The notes under the pieces are model-generated. The model ran no database searches, was not told where the DNA came from, and worked only from the letters and a program-made list of their open reading frames with translations. Of a stretch of DNA of 64,000 nucleotides, positions 1 through 11,126 are shown piece after piece. The translations under genes were made by a program, and so were the position numbers. The first letter of the stretch is position 1. Every line of letters starts with the position of its first letter. This stretch comes from Cinnamomum chago (lineage: Eukaryota > Streptophyta > Magnoliopsida > Laurales > Lauraceae): contig CP142452.1 in assembly GCA_038049695.1 (NCBI GenBank), positions 31,670,501 through 31,734,500 on the forward strand, given 5' to 3'.

Positions 1-1320
1 GAGCCAGTTAGCTCATTTTGGGCGCTTGGAGGCTTATTTTCTAGGTTTAAGCTAACGTTCTAACTTTTAAACATACGTTTCAACTGTACGGACCATCCGG
101 AATTTAGAATCTCGATCTGTCAGTTCCTACAAGTCATGAATGACTACGGACCCGTGCCCGTCAAATTTCACGGGCAACGGACCCCGTTTGCTCATTAAGG
201 GGCCCCGGAGGCTCGTTTTCTAGATTTAAAGCTAACGTTCTAACTTAAACCTACGTTTCAACCGTACGGGAAATCCGGTAATCGAATTCTCGTTCTGTCA
301 GTTCCTGCAAGTCGTGAATGACTAGGAGCCCGTGCCCGTCAAGTCTCCCAGGCAACGGAGCCCGTTTGCTTATTTTGGGCGCCCGGACTTTCGTTTTCTA
401 TGTTTTAAGCTAACGTTCTAACTTAAACTTACGTTTCGACTGTACGTGCATTCCGGGAATCGGGATCTCGTGCCGTCAATTCCTGTAAGTCATGAATGAC
501 TAGGGGCCCGTGCCCGGCAGGTTTCTAGGGCAATGGAGCCCGCTTTCTCATTTTGGACGCTTGGAGGCTCGTTTTCAAGGTTTTAAGCTAACGTTCTAAC
601 CTAAACCTAGCTTTCAACTGTGCGGGCAATCCGGGATTCGGAATCTCATTCCGTCAGTTCCTGTGAGCCATGAATGACTAGGGTCCCGTGCCCGTCAAGT
701 TTCACGGTCAACAGATCCCGTTTGGTCATTTTGTGCCCCCGGAGGCTCGTTTTATAGGTTTTAAGATAACGTTTTAACTTCAACCAACGTTCCAACTGTA
801 CGGGCAATCCGAGATTCGAATCTTGTTCCGTCAACTCCTGTAAGTCATTTATGACTTGGGGCCCGTGCCCGTCAAGTTTCAACGGCAACGGAGCCCGTTT
901 TCTCATTTTGGGCGCTCGTAGGCTCGTTTTATAGGGTTTAAGCTAATGTTCTAACCTAAACCTACGTTTCAACTATACGGGCAATCCGGGATTTAGAATC
1001 TCGTTCTGTCAGTTCTTACAACTCATGAATGAGTAGGGGCCCGTGGCTGTTTTGTTTCTCGGGCAACGGACCCCGTTTGCTGATTTTGTGCGCCCGGAGG
1101 TTCGTTTTTTAGGTTTTAAGCTAACGTTCTAACTTAAATCTACGTTCTAACTGTACGGGCAATCCGAGACTCGTAATCTCGTTCCGTCAGTTCCTGTAAG
1201 TCATGAATGACTAGAGGCCCGTTTCGCCGAGTTTCAGGGGCAACGGAGCCCGTTTGCTCATTTTGGGCTCATTGAGGTTTGTTTTCTAGGTTTTAAGTTA
1301 ACGATCTAACTTAAACCTAG
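1..1320 (+). repeat. Diverged satellite flank: one 8-mer block plus start of the next
   Basis: Tandem 178-bp satellite. Monomer starts lie at 48, 228, 406, 584, 762, 939, 1117 and 1294, giving spacings 180,178,178,178,177,178,177. Bases 1-47 are the end of a type-1 monomer and 1294-1320 the start of the next. The order matches the 8-mer block of the main array: a GATAACGTTTT monomer at 762, a CTAATGTTC monomer at 939 and a full-length eighth monomer at 1117. It carries substitutions absent from the main array, for example around 1049-1062 and a one-base loss in the sixth monomer. At the third and fourth monomers it has the base states of main-array block A (CAACGGAG, CTAACTTAAAC), so those states are probably ancestral. 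Ends abruptly at the A tract. No gene is visible. Confidence 0.9.
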
Positions 1321-1332
1321 AAAAAAAAAAAA
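1321..1332. other. A12 tract at plus-to-minus orientation switch
   Basis: A pure run of 12 A separates plus-orientation satellite ending TTAAACCTAG from minus-orientation satellite starting CGTTAGCTTA. The last two A could belong to the minus-strand monomer. Immediately to the right, roughly 1346-1358 does not match the usual monomer junction, so the breakpoint is slightly scrambled. It is the left partner of the T33 tract at the other orientation switch. Confidence 0.85.
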
Positions 1333-1708
1333 CGTTAGCTTAAACGAGATGAGCCCTAGAAAACGAGCCTCCGGGGCCCCTTAATGAGCAAACGGGGTCC
1401 GTTGCCCGTGAAATTTGACGGGCACGGGTCCGTAGTCATTCATGACTTGTAGGAACTGACAGATCGAGATTCTAAATTCCAGATGGTCCGTACAGTTGAA
1501 ACGTAGGTTTAAAAGTTAGAACGTTAGCTTAAACCTAGAAAATAAGCCTCCAAGCCCCAAAAACGAGCTAACTGGCTCCGTCGCCCGTGAAACTTTACGG
1601 GCACGGACACCTAGTCATTCATGACTTGCAAGAACTGACGGAACGAGGTTCCGAATCCCGGATTTTCCGTACATATGAAACGTAGGTTTAAGTTAGATCG
1701 TTAACTTA
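1333..1708 (-). repeat. Partial block A (first two monomers and the edge of the third), minus orientation
   Basis: Read on the minus strand this holds A1, A2 and the first bases of A3. The A1 diagnostic (reverse complement of GCTCGTTTTTGGGGC) is near 1555-1569. Truncated on the left at the A12 tract. Confidence 0.85.
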
Positions 1709-3132
1709 AAACCTAGAAAACAAACTTCCATGAGCCCAAAATGAGCAAACGGGCTCCGTTGCCCCTGAAACTCGGCGAAACGGGCCTCTAGTCATTCATT
1801 ACTTACAGGAACTGACGGAACGAGATTACGAGTCCCGGATTGCCCGTATAGTTAGAACGTAGATTTAAGTTAGAACGTTAGCTTAAAACCTAGAAAACGA
1901 ACCTCCGGGCGCACAAAATCAGCAAACGGGGTCCGTTGCCCGTGATACTTGACAGCCACGGGCCCCTACTCATTCATGACTTGTAAGAACTGACAGAACG
2001 AGATTCTAAATCCCGGATTGCCCGTATAGTTGAAACGTAGGTTTAGGTTAGAACATTAGCTTAAACCCTATAAAACGTGCCTACGAGCGCCCAAAATGAG
2101 AAAACGGGCTCCGTTGCCCTCGAAACTTGACGGGCACGGGCCCCTAGTTATAAATGACTTATTAGAGTTGACGGAACAAGATTCCGAATCTCGGATTGCC
2201 CGTACAGTTGGGACGTTGGTTGAAGTTAAAACGTTATCTTAAAACCTAGAAAACGAGCCTCCGGGAGCACAAAATGACCAAATGGGATCTGTTGACCGTG
2301 AAACTTGACGGGCACGGGACCCTAGTCATTCATGGCTCATAGGAACTGACGGAATGAGATTCCGAATCCCGGATTGCCCGCACAGTTGGAAGCTAGGTTT
2401 AGGTTAGAACGTTAGCTTAAAACCTTGAAAACGAGCCTCCAAGCGCCCAAAATGAGAAAGCGGGCTCAATTGCCCTAGAAACTTGCCGGGCACGGGCCTC
2501 TAGTCATTCATGACTTACAGGAATTGACGGCACGAGATCCCGAATCCCGGATTGGACGTACAGTCGAAACGTAAGTTTAGGTTAGAACGTTAGCTTAAAA
2601 CATAGAAAACGAAAGTCCGGGCGCCCAAAATAAGCAAACGGGCTCTGTTGCCTGGGAGACTTGACGGGCACGGGCTCCTAGTCATTCACGACTTGCAGGA
2701 ACTGACAGAACGAGAATTCGATTACCGGATTTCCCGTACGGTTGAAACGTAGGTTTAAGTTAGAACGTTAGCTTTAAATCTAGAAAACGAGCCTCCGGGG
2801 CCCCTTAATGAGCAAACGGGGTCCGTTGCCCGTGAAATTTGACGGGCACGGGTCCGTAGTCATTCATTACTTGTCGGAACTGACAGATCGAGATTGTAAA
2901 TTCCGGATGGTCCGTACAGTTGAAACGTAGGTTTAAAAGTTAGAACGTTAGCTTAAACCTAGAAAATAAGCCTCCAAGCGCCCAAAATGAGGTAACTGGC
3001 TCCGTCGCCCGTGAAACTTTACGGGCACGGACACCTAGTCATTCATGACTTGCAAGAACTGACGGAAGGAGGTTCCGAATCCCGGATTTTCCGTACATAT
3101 GAAACGTAGGTTTAAGTTAGATCGTTAACTTA
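1709..3132 (-). repeat. 8-mer block B, minus orientation
   Basis: 1424 bp, eight monomers. Carries block-B diagnostics on the minus strand: full-length B8, the B6 GATAACG monomer and GGATTGGACGTACAG of B4 near 2551. Confidence 0.88.
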
Positions 3133-4361
3133 AAACCTAGAAAACAAACCTCCATGAGCCCAAAATGAGCAAACGGGCTCCGTTGCCCCTAAAACTCGGC
3201 GAAACGGGCATCTAGTCATTCATGACTTGCAGGAACTGACGGAACGAGATTACGAGTCCCGGATTGCCCGTACAGTTAGAACGTTAGCTTAAAACCTAGA
3301 AAACGAGCATCCGGGCGCACAAAATCAGGAAACGGGGTCCGTTGCCCGTGATACTTGACGGCCACGGGCCCCTACTCATTCATGACTTGTAAGAACTGAC
3401 AGAACGAGATTCTAAATCCCGGATTGCCCGTATAGTTGAAACGTAGGTTTAGGTTAGAACATTAGCTTAAAACCTAGAAAACGAGCCTCCGAGCGCCAAA
3501 ACTGAGAAAACGGGCTCCGTTGCCCTCGAAACTTGACGGGAATGGGACCCTAGTGATTCATGGCTCACAGGAACTGACGGAACGAGATTCCGAATCTCGG
3601 ATTGCCCGCACAGTTGGATGCTAGGTTTAGGTTAGAACGTTAGCTTAAAACCTAGAAAATTTTTCCTCCGAGCGCCCAAAATGAGAAAGCGGGCTCCATT
3701 TCCCTAGAAACTTGCCGGGCACGGGCCCGTAGTCATTAATGACTTACAGGAATTGACGCAACGAGATTCCGAATCCCGGATTGCACGTACAGTCGAAACG
3801 TAAGTTTAAGTTAGAACGTTAGCTTAAAACATAGAAAACGAAAGTTCGGGCGCCCAAAATAAGCAAACGGGCTCCGTTGCCTGGGAGACTTGACGGGCAC
3901 GGGCTCCTAGTCATTCACGACTTGCAGGAACTGACAGAACGAGAATTCGATTACCGGATTTCCCGTACGGTTGAAACGTAGGTTTAAGTTAGAACGTTAG
4001 CTTTAAATCTAGAAAACGAGCCTCCGGGGCCCCTTAATGAGCAAACGGGGTCCGTTGCCCGTGAAATTTGACGGGCACGGGTCCGTAGTCATTCATTACT
4101 TGTCGGAACTGACAGATCGAGATTGTAAATTCCGGATGGTCCGTACAGTTGAAACGTAGGTTTAAAAGTTAGAACGTTAGCTTAAACCTAGAAAATAAGC
4201 CTCCAAGCCCCAAAAACGAGCTAACTGGCTCCGTCGCCCGTGAAACTTTACGGGCACGGACACCTAGTCATTCATGACTTGCAAGAACTGACGGAACGAG
4301 GTTCCGAATCCCGGATTTTCCGTACATATGAAACGTAGGTTTAAGTTAGATCGTTAACTTA
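3133..4361 (-). repeat. 7-mer block A, minus orientation
   Basis: 1229 bp, seven monomers, with the shortened A7 at its left edge and the A4 homopolymer marker at 3660-3664. Confidence 0.88.
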
Positions 4362-5785
4362 AAACCTAGAAAACAAACTTCCATGAGCCCAAAATGAGCA
4401 AACGGGCTCCGTTGCCCCTGAAACTCGGCGAAACGGGCCTCTAGTGATTCATTACTTACAGGAACTGACGGAACGAGATTACGAGTCCCGGATTGCCCGT
4501 ATAGTTAGAACGTAGATTTAAGTTAGAACGTTAGCTTAAAACCTAGAAAACGAACCTCCGGGCGCACAAAATCAGCAAACGGGGTCCGTTGCCCGTGATA
4601 CTTGACAGCCACGGGCCCCTACTCATTCATGACTTGTAAGAACTGACAGAACGAGATTCTAAATCCCGGATTGCCCGTATAGTTGAAACGTAGGTTTAGG
4701 TTAGAACATTAGCTTAAACCCTATAAAACGTGCCTACGAGCGCCCAAAATGAGAAAACGGGCTCCGTTGCCCTCGAAACTTGACGGGCACGGGCCCCTAG
4801 TTATAAATGACTTACTGGAGTTGACGGAACAAGATTCCGAATCTCGGATTGCCCGTACAGTTGGGACGTTGGTTGAAGTTAAAACGTTATCTTAAAACCT
4901 AGAAAACGAGCCTCCGGGAGCACAAAATGACCAAATGGGATCTGTTGACCGTGAAACTTGACGGGCACGGGACCCTAGTCATTCATGGCTCATAGGAACT
5001 GACGGAATGAGATTCCGAATCCCGGATTGCCCGCACAGTTGGAAGCTAGGTTTAGGTTAGAACGTTAGCTTAAAACCTTGAAAACGAGCCTCCAAGCGCC
5101 CAAAATGAGAAAGCGGGCTCAATTGCCCTAGAAACTTGCCGGGCACGGGCCCCTAGTCATTCATGACTTACAGGAATTGACGGCACGAGATCCCGAATCC
5201 CGGATTGGACGTACAGTCGAAACGTAAGTTTAGGTTAGAACGTTAGCTTAAAACATAGAAAACGAAAGTCCGGGCGCCCAAAATAAGCAAACGGGCTCTG
5301 TTGCCTGGGAGACTTGACGGGCACGGGCTCCTAGTCATTCACGACTTGCAGGAACTGACAGAACGAGAATTCGATTACCGGATTTCCCGTACGGTTGAAA
5401 CGTAGGTTTAAGTTAGAACGTTAGCTTTAAATCTAGAAAACGAGCCTCCGGGGCCCCTTAATGAGCAAACGGGATCCGTTGCCCGTGAAATTTGACGGGC
5501 ACGGGTCCGTAGTCATTCATTACTTGTCGGAACTGACAGATCGAGATTGTAAATTCCGGATGGTCCGTACAGTTGAAACGTAGGTTTAAAAGTTAGAACG
5601 TTAGCTTAAACCTAGAAAATAAGCCTCCAAGCGCCCAAAATGAGCTAACTGGCTCCGTCGCCCGTGAAACTTTACGGGGACGGACACCTAGTCATTCATG
5701 ACTTGCAAGAACTGACGGAAGGAGGTTCCGAATCCCGGATTTTCCGTACATATGAAACGTAGGTTTAAGTTAGATCGTTAACTTA
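4362..5785 (-). repeat. 8-mer block B, minus orientation
   Basis: 1424 bp, eight monomers. Near-duplicate of the block 2653 bp to its left. Confidence 0.88.
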
Positions 5786-7014
5786 AAACCTAGAAAACAA
5801 ACCTCCATGAGCCCAAAATGAGCAAACGGGCTCCGTTGCCCCTAAAACTCGGCGAAACGGGCATCTAGTCATTCATGACTTGCAGGAACTGACGGAACGA
5901 GATTACGAGTCCCGGATTGCCCGTACAGTTAGAACGTTAGCTTAAAACCTAGAAAACGAGCATCCGGGCGCACAAAATCAGGAAACGGGGTCCGTTGCCC
6001 GTGATACTTGACGGCCACGGGCCCCTACTCATTCATGACTTGTAAGAACTGACAGAACGAGATTCTAAATCCCGGATTGCCCGTACAGTTGAAACGTAGG
6101 TTTAGGTTAGAACATTAGCTTAAAACCTAGAAAACGAGCCTCCGAGCGCCAAAACTGAGAAAACGGGCTCCGTTGCCCTCGAAACTTGACGGGAATGGGA
6201 CCCTAGTGATTCATGGCTCACAGGAACTGACGGAACGAGATTCCGAATCTCGGATTGCCCGCACAGTTGGATGCTAGGTTTAGGTTAGAACGTTAGCTTA
6301 AAACCTAGAAAATTTTTCCTCCGAGCGCCCAAAATGAGAAAGCGGGCTCCATTTCCCTAGAAACTTGCCGGGCACGGGCCCGTAGTCATTAATGACTTAC
6401 AGGAATTGACGGCACGAGATCCCGAATCCCGGATTGCACGTACAGTCGAAACGTAAGTTTAAGTTAGAACGTTAGCTTAAAACATAGAAAACGAAAGTCC
6501 GGGCGCCCAAAATAAGCAAACGGGCTCCGTTGCCTGGGAGACTTGACGGGCACGGGCTCCTAGTCATTCACGACTTGCAGGAACTGACAAAACGAGAATT
6601 CGATTACCGGATTTCCCGTACGGTTGAAACGTAGGTTTAAGTTAGAACGTTAGCTTTAAATCTAGAAAACGAGCCTCCGGGGCCCCTTAATGAGCAAACG
6701 GGGTCCGTTGCCCGTGAAATTTGACGGGCACGGGTCCGTAGTCATTCATTACTTGTCGGAACTGACAGATCGAGATTCTAAATTCCGGATGGTCCGTACA
6801 GTTGAAACGTAGGTTTAAAAGTTAGAACGTTAGCTTAAACCTAGAAAATAAGCCTCCAAGCGCCCAAAATGAGCTAACTGGCTCCGTCGCCCGTGAAACT
6901 TTACGGGCACGGACACGTAGTCATTCATGACTTGTAAGAACTGACGGAAAGAGGTTCCGAATCACGGATTTTCCGTACATATGAAACGTAGGTTTAAGTT
7001 AGATCGTTAACTTA
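5786..7014 (-). repeat. 7-mer block A, minus orientation
   Basis: 1229 bp, seven monomers, A4 marker at 6313-6317, 697 bp from the right boundary as in the neighbouring A block. Confidence 0.88.
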
Positions 7015-8438
7015 AAACCTAGAAAACAAACTTCCATTAGCCCAAAATGAGCAAACGGGCTCCGTTGCCCCTGAAACTCGGCGAAACGGGCCTCTAGTCA
7101 TTCATTACTTACAGGAACTGACGGAACGAGATTACGAGTCCCGGATTGCCCGTATAGTTAGAACGTAGATTTAAGTTAGAACGTTAGCTTAAAACCTAGA
7201 AAACGAACCTCCGGGCGCACAAAATCAGCAAACGGGGTCCGTTGCCCGTGATACTTGACAGCCACGGGCCCCTACTCATTCATGACATGTAAGAACTGAC
7301 AGAACGAGATTCTAAATCCCGGATTGCCCGTATAGTTGAAACGTAGGTTTAGGTTAGAACATTAGATTAAACCCTATAAAACGAGCTTACGAGCGCCCAA
7401 AATGAGAAAACGGGCTCCGTTGCCCTCGAAACTTGACGGCCACGGGCCCCTAGTTATAAATTACTTACAGGAGTTGACGGAACAAGATTCCGAATCTCGG
7501 ATTGCCCGTACAGTTGGGACTTTTTTTGAACTTAAAACCTTATCTTAAAACCTAGAAAACGAGCCTCCGGGGGCAGAAAATGACCAAACGAGATCTGTTG
7601 ACCGTGAAACTTGACGGGCACGGGACCCTAGTCATTCGTGGCTCATAGGAACTGACGGAATGAGATTCCGAATCCCGGATTGCCCGTACAGTTGGAAGCT
7701 AGGTTTAGGTTAGAACGTTAGCTTAAAACCTTGAAAACGAGCCTCCAAGCGCCCAAAATGAGAAAGCGGGCTCAATTGCCCTAGAAACTTGCCGGGCACG
7801 GGCCTCTAGTTATTCATGACTTACAGGAATTGACGGCACGAGATCCCGAATCCCGGATTGCACGTACAGTCGAAACGTAAGTTTAAGTTAGAACGTTAGC
7901 TTAAAACATAGAAAACGAAATTCCGGGCGCCCAAAATAAGCAAACGGGCTCTGTTGCCTGGGAGACTTGACGGGCACGGGCTCCTAGTCATTCACGACTT
8001 GCAGGAACTGACAGAACGAGAATTCGATTACCGGATTTCCCGTACGGTTGAAACGTAGGTTTAAGTTAGAACGTTAGCTTTAAATTTAGAACACGTGCCT
8101 CCGGGGCCCCTTAATGAGCAAACGGGGTCCGTTGCCCGTGAAATTTCACGGGCACGGGTCCGTAGTCAATCATGACTTGTAGGAACTGACAGATCGAGAT
8201 TCTAAATTCCGGATGGTCCGTACAGTTGAAACGTAGGTTTAAAAGTTAGAACGTTATCTTAAACCTAGAAAATAAGCCTCCAAGCGCCCAAAATGAGCTA
8301 ACTGGCTCCGTCGCCCGTGAAACTTTACGGGCACGGACACCTAGTCATTCATGACTTGCAAGAACTGACGGAACGAGGTTCCGAATACCGGATTTTCCGT
8401 ACATATGAAACATAGGTTTAAGTTAGATCGTTAACTTA
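7015..8438 (-). repeat. 8-mer block B, minus orientation, with clustered changes
   Basis: 1424 bp, eight monomers. Its sixth-monomer region has a dense patch of substitutions producing T7 at 7521-7527 and two further changes at 7531 and 7539. Its B4 reads GGATTGCACG near 7855, the block-A state, so it is a mosaic. Confidence 0.85.
7521..7539. other. Clustered substitutions in a minus-array monomer
   Basis: Compared with the equivalent monomer near 2210-2240 (GGACGTTGGTTGAAG), five plus-strand G are replaced within 19 bp: three by T (giving T7) and two by C. All changes hit the same strand. Confidence 0.7.
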
Positions 8439-10005
8439 AAACCTTGAAAACAAACTTCCATTAGCCCAAAATGAGCAAACGGGCTCCGTTGCCCCTGAAA
8501 CTCGGCGAAACGGGCCTCTAGTCATTCATTACTTACAGGAACTGACGGAACGAAATTACGAGTCCCGGATTGCCCGTATAGTTAGAACGTAGATTTAAGT
8601 TAGAACGTTAGCTTAAAACCTAGAAAACGAGCATCCGGGCGCACAAAATCAGCAAACGGGGTCCGTTGCCCGTGATACTTGACGGCCACGGGCCCCTACT
8701 CATTCATGACTTGTAAGAACTGACAGAACGAGATTCTAAATCCCGGATTGCCCGTACAGTTGAAACGTAGGTTTAGGTTAGAACATTAGCTTAAAACCTA
8801 GAAAACGAGCCTCCGAGCGCCAAAACTGAGAAAACGGGCTCCGTTGCCCTCGAAACTTGACGGGAATGGGACCCTAGTCATTCATGGCTCACAGGAACTG
8901 ACGGAACGAGATTCCGAATCCCGGATTGCCCGCACAGTTGGATGCTAGGTTTAGGTTAGAACGTTATCTTAAAACCTAGAAAACGAGCCTCCGGGGGCAC
9001 AAAATGACCAAACGGGATCTGTTGACCGTGAAACTTGACGGGCACGGGACCCTAGTCATTCATGGCTCATAGGAACTGACGGAATATGATTCCGAATCCC
9101 GGATTGCCCGCACAGTTGGAAGCTAGGTTTAGGTTAGAACGTTAGCTTAAAACCTTGAAAACGAGCCTCCAAGCGCCCAAAATGAGAAAGCGGGCTCCAT
9201 TGCCCTAGAAACCTGCCGGGTACGAGCCCCTAGTCATTCATGACTTACAGGAATTGACGGCACGAGATCCCGAATCCCGGATTGCACGTACAGTCGAAAC
9301 GTAAGTTTAAGTTAGAACGTTAGCTTAAAACCTTGAAAACGAGCCTCCAAGCGCCCAAAATTGCCCTAGAAAATTGCCGGGCACGGGCCCGTAGTCATTC
9401 ATGACTTACAGGAATTGACGGCACGAGATCCCAAATCCCGGATTGCACGTACAGTCGAAACGTAAGTTTAAGTTAGAACGTTAGCTTAAAACATAGAAAA
9501 CGAAAGTCCGGGCGCCGAAAATAAGCAAACGGTCTCCGTTTACTGGGAGACTTGACGGGCACGGGCTCCTAGTCATTCACGACTTGCAGGAACTGACAGA
9601 ACGAGAATTCGATTACCGGATTTCCCGTACGGTTGAAACGTAGGTTTAAGTTAGAACGTTAGCTTTAAATCTAGAAAACGAGCCTCCGGGGCCCCTTAAT
9701 GAGCAAACGGGGTCCGTTGCCCGTGAAATTTGACGGGCACGGGTCCGTAGTCATTCATGACTTGTAGGAACTGACAGATCGAGATTCTAAATTCCAGATG
9801 GTCCGTACAGTTGAAACGTAGGTTTAAAAGTTAGAACGTTAGCTTAAACCTAGAAAATAAGCCTCCAAGCGCCCAAAATGAGCTAACTGGCTCCGTCGCC
9901 CGTGAAACTTTAAGGGCACGGACACCTAGTCATTCATCACTTGCAAGAACTGACGGAACGAGGTTCCGAATCCCGGATTTTCCGTACATATGAAACGTAG
10001 GTTTA

Positions 10006-10007
<2 letters not shown>
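8439..10007 (-). repeat. Rearranged, mosaic edge of the minus array
   Basis: Monomer boundaries at 8615, 8793, 8971, 9149, 9327, 9488, 9666 and 9846 give lengths 177,178,178,178,178,161,178,180, then 161 bp of a cut monomer. From left the types are B8-like (full length where block A should have its short A7), A6, A5 joined at 8966-8971 to a B6-type start, B5, B4, a second B4-like copy that lost 17 bp near 9360, then types 3, 2 and 1. This is neither block A nor block B. It records several unequal exchanges beside the orientation switch. Confidence 0.8.

Positions 10008-10040
<33 letters not shown>
10008..10040. other. T33 homopolymer at minus-to-plus orientation switch
   Basis: Uninterrupted run of 33 T. 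The first two could belong to the satellite, which normally reads GTTTAAGTTAG here. It separates the minus-orientation array from the short unique segment. On the minus strand it is an A33 run at the 3' end of that segment, as expected of a retroposed poly(A) tail. Long-read homopolymer artefact or assembly join is an alternative. Confidence 0.9.
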
Positions 10041-10041
<1 letters not shown>

Positions 10042-10078
10042 AAGAGTAAGTTAGTTCTTCAATTGGAAAAAATACAAA
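10041..10078. other. 38-bp non-satellite spacer
   Basis: The only stretch in the window that does not align by eye to any satellite monomer. It is AT-rich, with a short inverted repeat, GAAGA at its start and TCTTC about 15 bp later, and an A6 run near its right end. Read on the minus strand it ends directly in A33, so it may be the 3' end of a truncated retroelement or a processed transcript. I see no flanking target-site duplication and cannot assign a family. The last few bases (CAAA) may be degenerate monomer start. Confidence 0.75.
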
Positions 10079-11126
10079 CTAACGTTCTAACTTTTAAACC
10101 TACGTTTCAACTGTACGGACCATCCGGAATTTACAATCTCGATCTGTCAGTTCCGACAAGTAATGAATGACTACGGACCCGTGCCCGTCAAATTTCACGG
10201 GCAACGGACCCCGTTTGCTCATTAAGGGGCCCCGGAGGCTCGTTTTCTAGATTTAAAGCTAACGTTCTAACTTAAACCTACGTTTCAACCGTACGGGAAA
10301 TCCGGTAATCGAATTCTCGTTCTGTCAGTTCCTGCAAGTCGTGAATGACTAGGAGCCCGTGCCCGTCAAGTCTCCCAGGCAACGGAGCCCGTTTGCTTAT
10401 TTTGGGCGCCCGGACTTTCGTTTTCTATGTTTTAAGCTAACGTTCTAACTTAAACTTACGTTTCGACTGTACGTGCAATCCGGGATTCGGAATCTCGTTG
10501 CGTCAATTCCTGTAAGTCATTAATGACTACGGGCCCGTGCCCGGCAAGTTTCTAGGGAAATGGAGCCCGCTTTCTCATTTTGGGCGCTCGGAGGAAAAAT
10601 TTTCTAGGTTTTAAGCTAACGTTCTAACCTAAACCTAGCATCCAACTGTGCGGGCAATCCGAGATTCGGAATCTCGTTCCGTCAGTTCCTGTGAGCCATG
10701 AATCACTAGGGTCCCATTCCCGTCAAGTTTCGAGGGCAACGGAGCCCGTTTTCTCAGTTTTGGCGCTCGGAGGCTCGTTTTCTAGGTTTTAAGCTAATGT
10801 TCTAACCTAAACCTACGTTTCAACTGTACGGGCAATCCGGGATTTAGAATCTCGTTCTGTCAGTTCTTACAAGTCATGAATGAGTAGGGGCCCGTGGCCG
10901 TCAAGTATCACGGGCAACGGACCCCGTTTCCTGATTTTGTGCGCCCGGATGCTCGTTTTCTAGGTTTTAAGCTAACGTTCTAACTGTACGGGCAATCCGG
11001 GACTCGTAATCTCGTTCCGTCAGTTCCTGCAAGTCATGAATGACTAGATGCCCGTTTCGCCGAGTTTTAGGGGCAACGGAGCCCGTTTGCTCATTTTGGG
11101 CTCATGGAGGTTTGTTTTCTAGGTTT
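10079..11126 (+). repeat. Truncated block A (A2 to A7) opening the main array
   Basis: Starts about five bases into A2 directly after the unique spacer and contains A3 to A7, with starts at 10612 (A5), 10790 (A6) and 10968 (A7). It already matches the homogenised consensus, so there is no gradient of divergence at this edge. Confidence 0.9.

Larger units (their letters stand above)
1333..10007 (-). repeat. Minus-orientation segment of the same satellite HOR
   Basis: Reverse complement of the main array repeat. Block boundaries (rightmost base of AACTTA before AAACC) fall at 1708, 3132, 4361, 5785, 7014 and 8438, with spacings 1424,1229,1424,1229,1424, the same 8-mer and 7-mer blocks as the plus array. 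The block-A marker (reverse complement of GGAGGAAAAATTTT) recurs at 3660-3664 and 6313-6317, exactly 2653 bp apart. Copies differ from each other and from the plus array more often than plus-array copies do among themselves. It is therefore not a simple foldback copy of its neighbour. No gene is visible. Confidence 0.93.

Noticed and set aside
646..906. Open reading frame of 86 codons on the minus strand
   Set aside because: Lies wholly in satellite. Its translation repeats a KLDGHG...QELTE pattern about every 59 residues, the 178-bp monomer read in frame. No start context, family resemblance or conservation in the homogenised copies, which have stops there.
1333..10007. Foldback or palindromic assembly artefact
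   Set aside because: The minus segment has its own substitutions, a mosaic edge and mixed A/B states not found in the adjacent plus DNA, so it is not a reverse copy of a neighbour. The joins themselves still deserve read-level confirmation.
10008..10078. Complete transposable element
   Set aside because: Only 38 bp plus a T tract, with no terminal repeats, target-site duplication or coding capacity visible.
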